The notes beneath the pieces are model-generated. The model had not been told where the DNA came from. It did not search any database and saw only the letters and a program-made list of their open reading frames with translations. The position numbers were made by a program, and so were the translations under genes. 64,000 nt of DNA from Mycolicibacterium frederiksbergense. GTDB taxonomy: Bacteria > Actinomycetota > Actinomycetes > Mycobacteriales > Mycobacteriaceae. Positions 52,511-62,133 of this stretch are shown here, one piece after another (the stretch's first letter is position 1; every line of letters starts with the position of its first letter). The stretch lies in the NCBI RefSeq assembly GCF_012223425.1, contig NZ_CP038799.1, forward strand, positions 806,001 to 870,000, in the 5' to 3' direction.

Positions 52511-52750
52511 ATGATTGAAGCGAGCCCCAGGGTGGATGAGAGCAGCGCAGTCGAGGAGTTGCTGGCGGCGCATGCCGAGATGGAGAGTTTGACGATCGCC
52601 CTTGCCGATGCGCGAGAGCGTCGACGTGCCGCCGCAAGGCGACTGCTTGAGCTTGGTCGTGGATTCCCGTGGATTGCAGCGCAACTGGGTGTTACCCCGC
52701 AGGCGGTCGACGGATTTGTGAAGTACAAGGACCGCAATCAACGCACCTAG
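52511..52750 (+). CDS. small helix-turn-helix protein
   Basis: 79 residues: a long helix (VEELLAAHAEMESLTIALAD) followed by a C-terminal helix-turn-helix RGFPWIAAQLGVTPQAVDGF. Could regulate the ESX-like locus. ATG 52511; family not recognised. Confidence 0.45.
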   Translation: MIEASPRVDESSAVEELLAAHAEMESLTIALADARERRRAAARRLLELGRGFPWIAAQLGVTPQAVDGFVKYKDRNQRT

Positions 52751-53107
52751 GGTCGTGAAGCTGCACCCCGTTAGCGAACTAGCCTGCCAGCTTCACGGCC
52801 TTGGTGCGGTCGCACCCTGAGCCGCGGCGAGTGCCGCCTCGTCTAGTTCGACGACCGTGCGCTTCTTGGCCCAGAGCCGAGGCTGGTAGATGTCGCGAGG
52901 CAGCCGACGCCAGCCGGCAGAATCGGCGCTCCACGTACCACGGTGTTTCGACAGCTCGACGAGCGAACTCCCCTGGAGTGCTGCGGCCCTGTTGCATGCC
53001 TCGTACCACACCACCCGCCCCTCTGGATGCGGGTTTCTCTGTAGCGCACGCTCGCCGAAGACGCCCTTCGTCGGTCCTGCATCGCTCGTCGTCCTATCGT
53101 GGACACC

Positions 53108-53266
53108 ATGGCTGCAGCCGAGCACTTGCGTAGCGCCCTACACGTGTACAGAACTCGGACCGCGCCGGCGCTCGGCATCGACGCCTACGCCCAGCAAGTC
53201 CATGAGACCAACCTGGAAACGCTCAAGGATCCGCTCTCAGCTGGCGACGATCACGACAATCCGTAA
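53108..53266 (+). CDS. possible 52-residue ORF
   Basis: ATG 53108 to TAA 53266, acidic and polar (AEHLRSALHVYRTRTAPALG, TLKDPLSAGDDHDNP). Its end overlaps the antitoxin-like gene on the other strand. No family recognised; coding is uncertain. The surrounding 52751-53250 has no other clear gene, only a short minus-strand frame whose last residues (KKRTVVELDEAALAAA) recall the start of a VapB antitoxin. Confidence 0.25.
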   Translation: MAAAEHLRSALHVYRTRTAPALGIDAYAQQVHETNLETLKDPLSAGDDHDNP

Positions 53267-53484
53267 CGGCGCCGCAATTCCCTTCCGCTAACCGTGTTTC
53301 CGGATGCATAGTCGGCATCGGCCGCAGCCAACTCGGCGCGCATATCGACTAGAAGCGCACGCACTTCTGCCTCCCCGTACGTGCGGCCGGCCGCAATGTC
53401 TTCGTCGGACTGCGCCAATGACTCCCGAATCCCGAGCACCGACAACCAATACTCCGTCTCGTCCACACCGCTCACGTTTCCCAT
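53251..53484 (-). CDS. small antitoxin-like protein
   Basis: 77 residues: LSVLGIRESLAQSDEDIAAG, TYGEAEVRALLVDMRAELAA and a basic end GRELRRRYGLS. The repeated pattern E-S-L-x-x-S-D-x-D-I-A-A-G is common in Phd/YefM- or RelB-like antitoxins. No toxin gene is evident beside it. ATG 53484 lacks a strong ribosome site. The 53485-53809 gap shows nothing else. Confidence 0.4.
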   Translation of the reverse strand: MGNVSGVDETEYWLSVLGIRESLAQSDEDIAAGRTYGEAEVRALLVDMRAELAAADADYASGNTVSGRELRRRYGLS

Positions 53485-53809
53485 TATGCCGGAGCGATGC
53501 TGGCCATCGCCATCTCAGAAACGCTGCGGCGCCCAAAAAGGGACGTCGTCCCTACCCTGGAATTCGCTGCACATCGACGACAGCCGAAGACAAACGACGA
53601 ATTCCCGCATCCTCCCGAACCAATGTGGCTCAGGTCGTGGACTGCGTCCCAAGCATCGGCATACGTTCAGCCCCATGCGAGATCACTTACAAAACATGGC
53701 GATTCCTCGCCATGATGTGACGTCGGTCAGGGCAGCGCCACTTGTCAGTTTCGGAGTTGAGGTGGCAGCCAATCCCCATCCGCGACTCGATTACGCGTCT
53801 TCGTAGCCG

Positions 53810-54220
53810 ATGAGTTGGAAGGCCGTTGACTGGGCGACTGACATCGGAGTCGGCTCGCCGACGATGAGGCTCATCCTCATCCTCCTTGCGAATAAAGCAG
53901 ACGAGAAGTTCTCGTGTTACCCATCAGTCCGAACGCTGATGGCAGAATCCTGCGCCGCGCGAAGCACAGTCCTCAACGCCCTAAACAGGCTTGAGCACGA
54001 AGGACTTATCACGCGAGTCGCTCAGTATCACGAATCAGGGGCCCAGCGATCCAGTCGCTACTTCCTCAATCATCCAGACGCGCCTCACCTTAACCCCGGT
54101 CCAGAATCTGGACACCCCCGTCCGCACGCGGGACGGGCGGGGTCTCGCCCCGACACCCGGGGGTCCAAGATCTGGACCCCCGGGGGTCCAGAATCGAGAC
54201 CCCTTGAATCCTCCAATTGA
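53810..54220 (+). CDS. replication-initiator-like helix-turn-helix protein, N-terminal part
   Basis: 136 residues. TMRLILILLANKADEKFSCYPSVRTLMAESCAARSTVLNALNRLE is the HTH_36-type winged helix found in replication proteins of integrative elements and phages. It continues in a Pro/Gly linker with repeated GSKIWTPGGPES and stops at 54220 after a probable one-base frameshift. The missing C-terminal part lies in the next feature. Confidence 0.68.
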   Translation: MSWKAVDWATDIGVGSPTMRLILILLANKADEKFSCYPSVRTLMAESCAARSTVLNALNRLEHEGLITRVAQYHESGAQRSSRYFLNHPDAPHLNPGPESGHPRPHAGRAGSRPDTRGSKIWTPGGPESRPLESSN

Positions 54221-54650
54221 ATCGCCATCCGAACCGTCGCCAGCGAGTCTGCTGCAATCCATGCCAGAGCCTTGGCGACTCACGCCCGGCGAGGCCACGA
54301 AGCTCGAGTCGGCAATTGAAGACGCTCTGGCTTCCGGATGGACCTCGCAAGATCTCAAGGCTCACCTGTCAAGTCGGCCGGACGGAGTACGGTACCCCGC
54401 CGCAGTTCTTGCTCGGCGCCTTGCGGAACTCCCCACGCCACCGAGCACGTCGTTTCGGCGTCGCACGCCCTGGTGCGGAGAGTGCGAAGACGAGCAATCG
54501 CGGACCATCACAGTCGAACTCCCAGACGGAACTGAGGCGGCGGCATTCTGCCCCCGCTGCAGCCCTCAGATGCGGCCACGCCCGCTCGGCCGGAATGTAC
54601 CCGACTTCGATTCAAGAGGAGGTGAAACAATTGTCGGACAACGTCTTTGA
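54204..54650 (+). pseudogene. replication-initiator-like protein, C-terminal part (shifted frame)
   Basis: This frame continues the previous protein: NPPIESPSEPSPASLLQ, EPWRLTPGEATKLESAIEDA, SRPDGVRYPAAVLARRLAEL and a zinc-ribbon-like PWCGECEDE...AFCPRCSP. Deleting one base near 54200-54203 (CCCC) restores one ORF of about 280 residues. The open frame also begins at 53991, but that part is out of phase with the HTH domain. Confidence 0.6.
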
Positions 54651-54813
54651 CCAACTACCACTACTGCTTGCGGTCCCCCGCGCTGCAGAGATCCTTGGCA
54701 TCAGCCGCGCAGCGGCGTATCGACTCGCCGCTTCGGGTGAACTGCCGGCGCGGAGGTTCGGCGGTCGTGTCTACGTCGTCACCGCCCAGCTTCGAGAGAT
54801 GGTCGCATCGTGA
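54631..54813 (+). CDS. excisionase-like MerR/HTH_17 protein
   Basis: 60 residues: LPLLLAVPRAAEILGISRAAAYRLAASGELPARRFGGRVYVV is the winged-helix of excisionases/recombination directionality factors. Start TTG 54631 is set by AGGAGGTG 8 nt upstream; it overlaps the previous frame. The stop overlaps the integrase GTG (GTGA), the usual xis-int pair. Confidence 0.78.
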   Translation: MSDNVFDQLPLLLAVPRAAEILGISRAAAYRLAASGELPARRFGGRVYVVTAQLREMVAS

Positions 54814-56144
54814 AAGGCACTGTCTACCGGCGTGGTAAGACGTGGACCTATCGCTTCCGCAGCCCTGAACGGGACCCGTCGACCGGCGACTACCCGTGGA
54901 TCAGCAAGGGCGGCTATGCCACGAAGAAAGAGGCATGGACCGCCTGCCGCGAAGCGATGCGCGAAGCCGACTCCGGCCGAGTCGTCAGGCCGGCGACTCG
55001 CACAATCGCCCAATTCCTCGCCGAGTGGTTCACAGCCATCGAACCGTCGATCGATGCCACTACATGGCAGAACTGGAAGGACTACGCCCAGGCATACGTC
55101 ATTCCCCGGATCGGCGGCCAACGCCTCCAGAGCCTCGATGAACCCCAACTGTTGCGGCTTTACGGGAAACTGCTCGCGGAAGGACGCGTCAAGCGCGATC
55201 GCAACAGCGAGATGTACGCCTACTGGTCGGATCGGGTCATCAAGGGCGAAACCCCCACGGCTCGTGAGGTTTCCGACGCATGTGAGACGACGATCCACGC
55301 GGCACGAGCAGCGGTTCGGCGGTACAGATCCGGCATCATCCCCAAGCAGATGACCAGTGGCCTGGCACCAAAAACGGTACGCAACATCCATGCGATGATC
55401 CACCGGGCGCTCGTTGACGCAGTCGCCTGGAAGTACATCGCCTACAACCCGGCAAGCAACATCAAACCACCCAAACGGTCTCGAAAGCGGCGCATGGTGT
55501 GGACGCCCGACCAGATCCAAGCCTTCCTCCTGTCGGTGCAGCGCGACCGGTTCGCACCCCTCTTTCTTCTCGAACTGACAACCGGGATCCGACGGGGCCA
55601 GATTTGTGGTCTCAAGTGGTCAGCAGTCGACCTCGACGCCGGTGAGATCACCGTGCATGACAACCGCGTCGTCGTCGGTGGCCACGCGCGGGACAAGGCC
55701 GGCGGCAAGACCCATAACGCCGACCAGACGATATCGATCGATCGGGCCACTGTCGCGGCACTGCGCAGATGGCGCGAGTATCAAGACGGCGAGCGCGAGT
55801 TCTTCGGTGCCGACTATCACCCCGGCGACTACGTGTTCACCTTCGAAGACGGCCGCCCACCACATCCGGACACGATCAGACAGCGTTTCGATCGTCTCGT
55901 CGCCGCCGCAGGGCTCTCGCGGATCACCTTCCACGATCTGCGCCACTCGTATGCCACCGGCGCGCTGAAAGCCGGTGTCAGCCCCAAGATTCTCAGCGAG
56001 CGAATCGGCCACGCAGATGTTGGGTTCTTCCTGCAGACCTACGCCCACGTGATCACGAACGACGACCGTGAGGCGGCCCAGCAGGCCGCGTCGTTCCTCA
56101 TCGGGGACGGCTGGGACCCCGAACCAGATGATGAGCAAGGCTAA
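54810..56144 (+). CDS. int: tyrosine recombinase (site-specific integrase)
   Basis: 444 residues. N-terminal arm-binding domain (VYRRGKTWTYRFRSPERDPS), core-binding domain (TIAQFLAEWFTAIEPSIDATT) and catalytic domain with R in TTGIRRGQICGLKW, H-x-x-R in FHDLRHSYATG, H in IGHADVGFF and nucleophile Y in LQTYAHV. All catalytic residues are present. It reads toward the 3' end of tRNA-fMet 69 nt downstream, the normal arrangement for an element integrated in a tRNA gene. Confidence 0.9.
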   Translation: MKGTVYRRGKTWTYRFRSPERDPSTGDYPWISKGGYATKKEAWTACREAMREADSGRVVRPATRTIAQFLAEWFTAIEPSIDATTWQNWKDYAQAYVIPRIGGQRLQSLDEPQLLRLYGKLLAEGRVKRDRNSEMYAYWSDRVIKGETPTAREVSDACETTIHAARAAVRRYRSGIIPKQMTSGLAPKTVRNIHAMIHRALVDAVAWKYIAYNPASNIKPPKRSRKRRMVWTPDQIQAFLLSVQRDRFAPLFLLELTTGIRRGQICGLKWSAVDLDAGEITVHDNRVVVGGHARDKAGGKTHNADQTISIDRATVAALRRWREYQDGEREFFGADYHPGDYVFTFEDGRPPHPDTIRQRFDRLVAAAGLSRITFHDLRHSYATGALKAGVSPKILSERIGHADVGFFLQTYAHVITNDDREAAQQAASFLIGDGWDPEPDDEQG

Positions 56145-56173
56145 TGTTCACAAATCCGTTCACAAGCGGCATG

Positions 56174-56209
56174 AAAACGGCCCCCGGAGAGATCTCCGGG
56201 GGCCGTTTT
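56174..56209 (+). terminator. strong intrinsic terminator
   Basis: 17-bp arms, AAAACGGCCCCCGGAGA and its complement ending CCGTTTT, separated by GA. The T-run on one strand and the A-run on the other make it bidirectional, ending both the integrase transcript and the tRNA transcript. Confidence 0.85.
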
Positions 56210-56212
56210 ACC

Positions 56213-56289
56213 TGGTAGCGGGGACAGGATTCGAACCTGCGACCTCTGGGTTATGAGCCCAGCGAGCTACCGAGCTGCTCCACCCCGCG
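56213..56289 (-). tRNA. tRNA-fMet (CAU), initiator
   Basis: On the minus strand a 77-nt cloverleaf begins CGCGGGG and ends with encoded CCA. Anticodon CAT sits in a stem with three G:C pairs (GGGCTCATAACCC), and positions 1 and 72 do not pair, both marks of initiator tRNA. T-arm GGTTCGAATCC. Its 3' end is the probable attachment site. Confidence 0.95.
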
Positions 56290-56339
56290 TCGGTAAACAC
56301 AAGATTACCCATGGGGATGCAGACCACCAAATCGGGTGG

Positions 56340-57737
56340 TCAGCGGCTTTTTTCGACCGAGAAGCGCACCACTTGACCGGTGTTGAGCACCCCCGCGGGG
56401 TCATATCGATCCGCCAGCGCGGCCAGCCGGTGCCGGGTGTCCTCGTCGTAGGCCCGTGCGATCCGTGCCGGGTCCGCCGACGGCGCGAAGTTGGGCAGCA
56501 GACCGCCCGTCGACCACGGCGCCAGGGCGTGCGTCAGGGCGCGCGCCTGTGCCGGCACCAGCTCGGCGGCCGGGCCCATCGGCACCCCGATGACGGTCAC
56601 CGCGTAGGCCGCCTGACGGTGGCAGAACGCGCTGCGGTGCGGCGCCTGTCGTGCCATCGCCCCGCCGAGCAGCCGTACCTCCACGATGGTCTGCACCGAC
56701 GCCGAACCGGGGCCCGCGGCGGCCAGCAGGATATCGACTGCGTCCGCTCCGAATTCGCCCAGCAGTACCTGCTCCTCGAACACGGGCATGGGATCGATCG
56801 GGTCGGCGTGCACCGCCCCGATCGCCGCGTACGGCAGCACACCGACGGTGTCCAGCACCGTCGTCGCGGTTTCCCTCATCGGCGCCAGAAGCGCTGCGGC
56901 CTCGGCGAAATCATCGAGTGCGGTGTAGCGCACCGCGATGGTCGGCCGGCCCGCCAGTGGTTCGGGAACACCCGGCATCGGCGGCAGCTGCTGAAAGGCG
57001 ATGGAGGTGTTGATGTTCTCCGGCAGCCCGGCGCTCCACTGCTGCCAGCCACGCAGCACCGCCGCGGCGTCGGCACCGTCGAAATACAATGCTCCACCGT
57101 AGAACTCGGAGATGGGTAGCAGGTCGATCTCCATACCGGTGACGATGCCCAGGCTGGCCTTGCCGCCGCGCAGTCCCCAGTACAACTCGGCGTGCTCCTC
57201 GGGTGTCACGTGCAGCAACTCCCCCGCGCCGGTCACCAGGTCGAAGGAACGCACGTAGTCCGAGGACACCCCGACGCTGCGCATCAGCGGGCCCACGCCG
57301 GCACCGGTGAGAAACCCGACCACGCCCACCGTGGGTGACGACCCGCACAGCGGCGCCAGCCCGTGCGGTGCGGCGGCGTCCAGCACGTGCTGCCATCGTG
57401 CGCCCGCGCCGACCCGGGCGGTCCGGGTGGGCAGGTCCACGACACAGTCGGTCATCGCGCCGGTCTGCACCAGGATGGTGTCAGCGCCCACCGGGGTGGC
57501 GCCGTGGCCGGTCGCCTGCACGGTGACCCGCAGACCGTGGCCGGCGGCGAACCGGACGGCCTCGGCGACGTGATGCGGGGAGGTGGCGAGCACCACGGCG
57601 GCGGGCCGGACGGGCACGGCCACGTTCCACGGTGAGCAGCGTTCGTAGCCGGGCTCGCCGGGCAGCGCGACCAGGGCGCTGACATGGTCGGGCAGTGTCG
57701 ACACCGCGCTGGTGGCGACCGATTCGGCCAGGGTCAT
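56340..57737 (-). CDS. FAD-linked oxidoreductase (PCMH / berberine-bridge family)
   Basis: 465 residues. The PCMH-type FAD domain shows VLATSPHHVAEAVRFAAGHG, the likely flavinylation His in TGHGATP, and GGVGFLTGAGVGP-like VGVVGFLTGAGVGPLMR. The C-terminal BBE domain ends with YDPAGVLNTGQVV. It oxidises an unknown substrate with O2 or an acceptor. ATG 57737 has GAAAGGA upstream. Chromosomal side of the tRNA, so it belongs to the backbone or an older insertion. Confidence 0.82.
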   Translation of the reverse strand: MTLAESVATSAVSTLPDHVSALVALPGEPGYERCSPWNVAVPVRPAAVVLATSPHHVAEAVRFAAGHGLRVTVQATGHGATPVGADTILVQTGAMTDCVVDLPTRTARVGAGARWQHVLDAAAPHGLAPLCGSSPTVGVVGFLTGAGVGPLMRSVGVSSDYVRSFDLVTGAGELLHVTPEEHAELYWGLRGGKASLGIVTGMEIDLLPISEFYGGALYFDGADAAAVLRGWQQWSAGLPENINTSIAFQQLPPMPGVPEPLAGRPTIAVRYTALDDFAEAAALLAPMRETATTVLDTVGVLPYAAIGAVHADPIDPMPVFEEQVLLGEFGADAVDILLAAAGPGSASVQTIVEVRLLGGAMARQAPHRSAFCHRQAAYAVTVIGVPMGPAAELVPAQARALTHALAPWSTGGLLPNFAPSADPARIARAYDEDTRHRLAALADRYDPAGVLNTGQVVRFSVEKSR

Positions 57738-57912
57738 TCGAGGGTCCTTTCGGGCAGGGCTGTTCATCGGGCCCCACCATGCCCCGGCCCACTTGGCATC
57801 TTCTTGGAGCCGTCCGCAAGTCAGCCCGGGCGGCCCTCCCCGCGCGAAAGTGCGGCCCCATCCGCGTGCGCTCGGCGCGTTGCGTATGGGGCCGCACTGT
57901 CGGCAGGACTGG

Positions 57913-60900
57913 CTACCTGGCCTCGCGGTACTTGTTCATCGCATCGTCCAGCCGCTGCAGCGCCTCGCCGAACTCGGCGAAGTCACCGCTGGTCTGGGCC
58001 TGCTGCATGTTGTCGAGCGCGGCGTTGACGTCCTGCAACGCAGCGGCTTTCGCCCCCGACAACTGCACCGGACCACCCGGTACCGCCGCCGCCGGCGGAG
58101 GCGTCGCTGCGGGCGCACTCCCCTGCTGCGGCGGAGTGGCCTGCGGGTTGGCCGCGGGCTGTGCGGGAGGCTGCTGTGCGGCCGGCTGACCATCGGCGGG
58201 CGCCGGGCCCGTCGCGGTGGCGCCTGCGCCGGCACCGAAGATCTCATCCAGGGCGTCGCGGACCGTCGGGCCGTAGCCGACCTTGTCGTTGTACATCATC
58301 GCCACCCGGATCAGGCGTGGGTAGGTCGAGGCCGCGTCGCCGGCACCCGGTGAGGCGTAGATCGGCGCGACATAGAGCAGGCCTCCGTTGCCGATCGGCA
58401 AGGTCAACAGGTTGCCCCAGCGAATCCGGTTCTGGCCGTCGCGACCGATCTGCCCCAGTTCGGTGGAGACCGCGGTATCCGTACTGATCGCGTTGAAGGC
58501 CAGCTTGGGACCGTTGACCTGGCCCGGAATGGTGAGCACGGTCAGCTTGCCGTAAGAATCCGGATCCGAGCTCGCGCTGATATATGCGGCCAGGAAGTCA
58601 CGCCTGATCCAGTTCATCGCACTGGTCAGCTGGAACGACGGCTGGTTGTTCTGCAGCGCCTGATCCTTGGCCACGATGTAGTACGGCGGCTGGAAGCTGC
58701 TGGCCGTCGGGTTGGGATCCAGTGGCACGTCCCAGAAGTCGGCGTTGGTGAAGAACTTCACCGGATCGTCGACGTGGTACTTGGCCAACAGTGCGCGTTG
58801 CACCTTGAACAGGTCCTCCGGGTAACGCAGGTGGGCCTGCAGATCCTCGGAGATCTCCGACTTGGGCTTCACCGTGCCCGGGAAGACCGACATCCATGCC
58901 TTGAGCACCGGGTCGGCTTCGTCCTGGGCGTACAGGGTCACCGTGCCGTCATAGGCGTCGACGGTGGCCTTCACCGAGTTGCGGATATAGGAGACCTGCT
59001 TGTCCGGCAACAGCCGGTTCACCGCCACCTCGTTGGAGTCGATGGTGGCGTTCGACAGCGTGGTCAACTCCGAGTATGGGTAGTTGTCCAGCGTGGTGTA
59101 ACCGTCGACGATCCACACCATCCGCTTGTTGACGATCGCCGGGTAGACCCCGTTGTCGGTGTCCAGCCACGGCGCGACCGCTTCCACCCGCTGGGCCGGG
59201 TCACGGTTGAACAGGATCTTGCTGTTCTCACCGATCACGTTGGACAGCAGGAAGTTGCGCTCGGCGAACTTCGCGGCGAACACGCTGCGGTTGAAGAAGT
59301 TGCCGATGGGCACACCGCCGGTGCCCTGATAGGTGTAGTTCTTGGTCTCGGTGTTGGTCTCGTAGTCGTATTCGCGGTCGACATCGCCGTTCTTGCCGAC
59401 GATTGCGTAGTCGTCCGGCGCCGCGGCAATCACCGGGCCGAAGTACACCCGCGGCTGGTCCAGCGGTGCCGGTCCCGGGGACACCACGCTGCCGTTGGCA
59501 CCGACCACAGTGGCCAGGAACTCCGGGTAACCGCCGTTCTGGTTGGGATCGTTGGCCACACCACGCACGGTGTTGGCGGGCGAGGCGACGAAGCCGTTGC
59601 CGTGGGTGTAGACGGTGTGCCGGTTGATCCAGTCGCGCTGGTTGTCGATCAACCGGTCCGGGTTCAGTTCGCGCGCGGCCACCACATAGTCACGGAGTTG
59701 GCCGTCCGGGCCGATATAGCGGTCCATCGACAGCTGATCGGGGAAGTTGTAGAAGTTCTTGCCCTGCTGGAACTGGGTGAACGCCGGGCTGACGATCGCA
59801 GGATCCAGCAACCTGATGTTCGACGTCGTGGCTCGGTCCGCCGAGACCTGTTGAGCCGTCGTGTTGGCATCGCCGCTGTAATCGCGGTAGGTCACCACCT
59901 CGTCGGTCAGCCCGTAGGCGTCTCGCGTCGCGGTGATACTTCGGCTGATGTATTCGCTTTCCTTCTGTGCCGCGTTGGGCTTGACGCTGAACTGCTCGAC
60001 CACCAGCGGCCAACCCGCGCCCACCACCAGCGAGGACAGCAGCAACAGCACCAGACCGATGGCCGGGATACGCAGATCGCGAAGGACCAGCGCGGAGAAA
60101 ACCGCGACCGCGCAGATGACGGCGATCGCCAGCAGGATCAGCTTGGCGGGCAGCACCGCGTTGATATCGGTGTAGCCGGCACCGGTGAACGGCTTACCGG
60201 CGCGGGTGTTGCTCAGCAGCTCGTAGCGGTCCAGCCAGTAGGCGACGGCCTTGAGCAGCACCAGGGTGCCGGCCAGTGCGATCAACTGGATGCGGGCCGC
60301 GCGGCTGAGCGCCCCGGAGCCCCCGGCCAGCCGGATACCGCCGAACAGGTAGTGGCCCAACAGGTTCGCCACGAACGCCAGGAACACCGCGACGAAGAGG
60401 TACGTCAGCACCAGCCGGTAGAAGGGCAGATCGAAGGCGTAGAAACCGAGGTCGATGCCGAACTGCGGGTCGGTGATCCCGAACTCGCCGCCGTGCAAGA
60501 ACAGCTGGACCTGAGGCCAGTAACTCTGCGCGACGATGCCGGCCAGCAGACCGATGAACACCGGGATACCGATGCCGAACAGCCGCAGCCGGCTCATCAC
60601 GGTGGTGCGGTAGCGGGCCACCGGATCGTTGGGTCCCACGGTCGGCACGAACACCGGGCGGGTGCGATAGGCCAGCGTCATGGCGGCAAAGACCACCGCG
60701 CCGATCAACACCGACACCACCAGGAACAGCACGATGCGGGTGAACAGCACCGTGGTGAACACCGAGCGGTAACCGAGCTCGCCGAAGAACAGCCAGTCGA
60801 CATACCCGTCGATGAACCGGGGGCCCACCAACAACAACAGGACTACAGCTACCGCGACGCCGATGAGAACCCGGCTCCGTCGTGTCAGCTGCGGCATTCG

Positions 60901-60921
60901 TGCCGCGGGCCGCATACCCAA
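57913..60921 (-). CDS. UPF0182-family integral membrane protein
   Basis: 1002 residues. Seven hydrophobic segments occupy about the first 320 residues ([37 protein letters not shown] and later ones). A large extracytoplasmic region follows ([25 protein letters not shown]) and a Pro/Ala-rich, partly helical tail. The N-terminus GMRPAARMP is nearly the same as in M. tuberculosis Rv3193c. Molecular function unknown. Core gene, syntenic with the next one. The antisense strand contains a very long shadow frame. Confidence 0.93.
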   Translation of the reverse strand: MGMRPAARMPQLTRRSRVLIGVAVAVVLLLLVGPRFIDGYVDWLFFGELGYRSVFTTVLFTRIVLFLVVSVLIGAVVFAAMTLAYRTRPVFVPTVGPNDPVARYRTTVMSRLRLFGIGIPVFIGLLAGIVAQSYWPQVQLFLHGGEFGITDPQFGIDLGFYAFDLPFYRLVLTYLFVAVFLAFVANLLGHYLFGGIRLAGGSGALSRAARIQLIALAGTLVLLKAVAYWLDRYELLSNTRAGKPFTGAGYTDINAVLPAKLILLAIAVICAVAVFSALVLRDLRIPAIGLVLLLLSSLVVGAGWPLVVEQFSVKPNAAQKESEYISRSITATRDAYGLTDEVVTYRDYSGDANTTAQQVSADRATTSNIRLLDPAIVSPAFTQFQQGKNFYNFPDQLSMDRYIGPDGQLRDYVVAARELNPDRLIDNQRDWINRHTVYTHGNGFVASPANTVRGVANDPNQNGGYPEFLATVVGANGSVVSPGPAPLDQPRVYFGPVIAAAPDDYAIVGKNGDVDREYDYETNTETKNYTYQGTGGVPIGNFFNRSVFAAKFAERNFLLSNVIGENSKILFNRDPAQRVEAVAPWLDTDNGVYPAIVNKRMVWIVDGYTTLDNYPYSELTTLSNATIDSNEVAVNRLLPDKQVSYIRNSVKATVDAYDGTVTLYAQDEADPVLKAWMSVFPGTVKPKSEISEDLQAHLRYPEDLFKVQRALLAKYHVDDPVKFFTNADFWDVPLDPNPTASSFQPPYYIVAKDQALQNNQPSFQLTSAMNWIRRDFLAAYISASSDPDSYGKLTVLTIPGQVNGPKLAFNAISTDTAVSTELGQIGRDGQNRIRWGNLLTLPIGNGGLLYVAPIYASPGAGDAASTYPRLIRVAMMYNDKVGYGPTVRDALDEIFGAGAGATATGPAPADGQPAAQQPPAQPAANPQATPPQQGSAPAATPPPAAAVPGGPVQLSGAKAAALQDVNAALDNMQQAQTSGDFAEFGEALQRLDDAMNKYREAR

Positions 60922-61011
60922 CTCTTCAACTCCAGTCCATGGTCGGTGGCCTCAGCAAGTAGAGGGCCACGTCTTGCCCCCAACTCTACGCAGTGCCCGC
61001 CAAGGAACCTC

Positions 61012-62061
61012 TCAGCATGTGGGGGGTTCGCCACCGGCAGAAATCGTGTTCAGCGCGTCGACGGCTGTGGTCAGCGTGTCCACCTTCACCAGCTGCAGGC
61101 CATCCTGGTGCGCGCTGGCGGCCTCGGCGCAGTTGTCGGCCGGGACCAGAAACACCGTGGCCCCGGCTTCCCGGGCCGCCAGCATCTTGTGGGTGATGCC
61201 GCCGATGGAACCCACCTTGCCCTCAGCGTCGATGGTGCCGGTGCCCGCGACGAACTTGCCGTCGTTGAGCTCGCCGGTGGTCAGCTTGTCGACGACCGCC
61301 AGGCTGAACATCAGCCCCGCCGACGGGCCGCCGATGTTGGCCAGATTGAACTCGATGTCGAACATCGCCCACGGCGCATCGAGCACCCCGACGCCCAGAT
61401 ACCCCTGTTTGCCTTCGGGGTGCTCGCCCAGCGTGATGGTGGCGGTACCGGCCGGGGCGTTCTTGCGGCGGTAGTCGATGACGATCTGCTCGCCGGTTTT
61501 GGTGTTCTTCACGACGTCCTGAAACGCCTTGAGGTCGGCGACCTCGACGTTGTTGACCATGTCGATGGCATCCCCGGGCTGCAGCTTGCCCGCCGAGGGG
61601 CCCTTGTCCTCCACGGTCTCGACGGTGACGGCCTTGGGGTACTTCAGGTAGGACAGGGCCGCGTATTCGGCGTCGTCCTCGGACCGTTTGAAGTCCGCGG
61701 TGTTGCCCTTGTCGATATCGTCCTTCGACTTGTCCGGCGGATAGACCAGCTCCCGCGGGATCAGCTGATCGCGGCCCGACATCCACAACACCAGGGCCTG
61801 GCCGAGGGTGAGTCCGTCGCGCTGGGACACCGTCGTCATGTTCAGGTGACCGGAGGTGGGATGGGTGATCTTGCCGGCCACCCCGTCGGTGCTCTTGATG
61901 TCCACGACCTGCTTGCCGTCGATCTCGCCAAGGGTGTTGAACGTCGGACCCGGCCCCAACGCGACGAAGGGCACCGTCACCACCGACAGCAGCAACCCGA
62001 ACGCCACGATGGGCACGAGCGCGACCACCAGCGTCAAAATCCGCCTGTTCACGCCGCCCAC
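61012..62061 (-). CDS. YlbL-like PDZ / Lon-type (S16) secreted protease
   Basis: 349 residues: one N-terminal membrane anchor (LTLVVALVPIVAFGLLLSVV), a PDZ domain around KGPSAGKLQPGDAIDMVNN, and a C-terminal S16 domain with catalytic Ser in GGPSAGLMFSLA and Lys in GGITHKMLAAREAGA. Extracytoplasmic processive protease. Corresponds to mycobacterial Rv3194c by order and motifs. Confidence 0.92.
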   Translation of the reverse strand: MGGVNRRILTLVVALVPIVAFGLLLSVVTVPFVALGPGPTFNTLGEIDGKQVVDIKSTDGVAGKITHPTSGHLNMTTVSQRDGLTLGQALVLWMSGRDQLIPRELVYPPDKSKDDIDKGNTADFKRSEDDAEYAALSYLKYPKAVTVETVEDKGPSAGKLQPGDAIDMVNNVEVADLKAFQDVVKNTKTGEQIVIDYRRKNAPAGTATITLGEHPEGKQGYLGVGVLDAPWAMFDIEFNLANIGGPSAGLMFSLAVVDKLTTGELNDGKFVAGTGTIDAEGKVGSIGGITHKMLAAREAGATVFLVPADNCAEAASAHQDGLQLVKVDTLTTAVDALNTISAGGEPPTC

Positions 62062-62133
62062 AGTAGAGCGCGTTCACCCACAGCGTGACCCGCGGCCCCA
62101 CCCGCACCGCCGTCGGTGGGTACCGTTGACGCT

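Noticed and set aside
58774..62088. 1104-codon open frame on the + strand opposite the UPF0182 and S16 protease genes
   Set aside because: It is a His/Arg/Val-rich antisense shadow of two well-supported conserved genes in GC-rich DNA; no family features.
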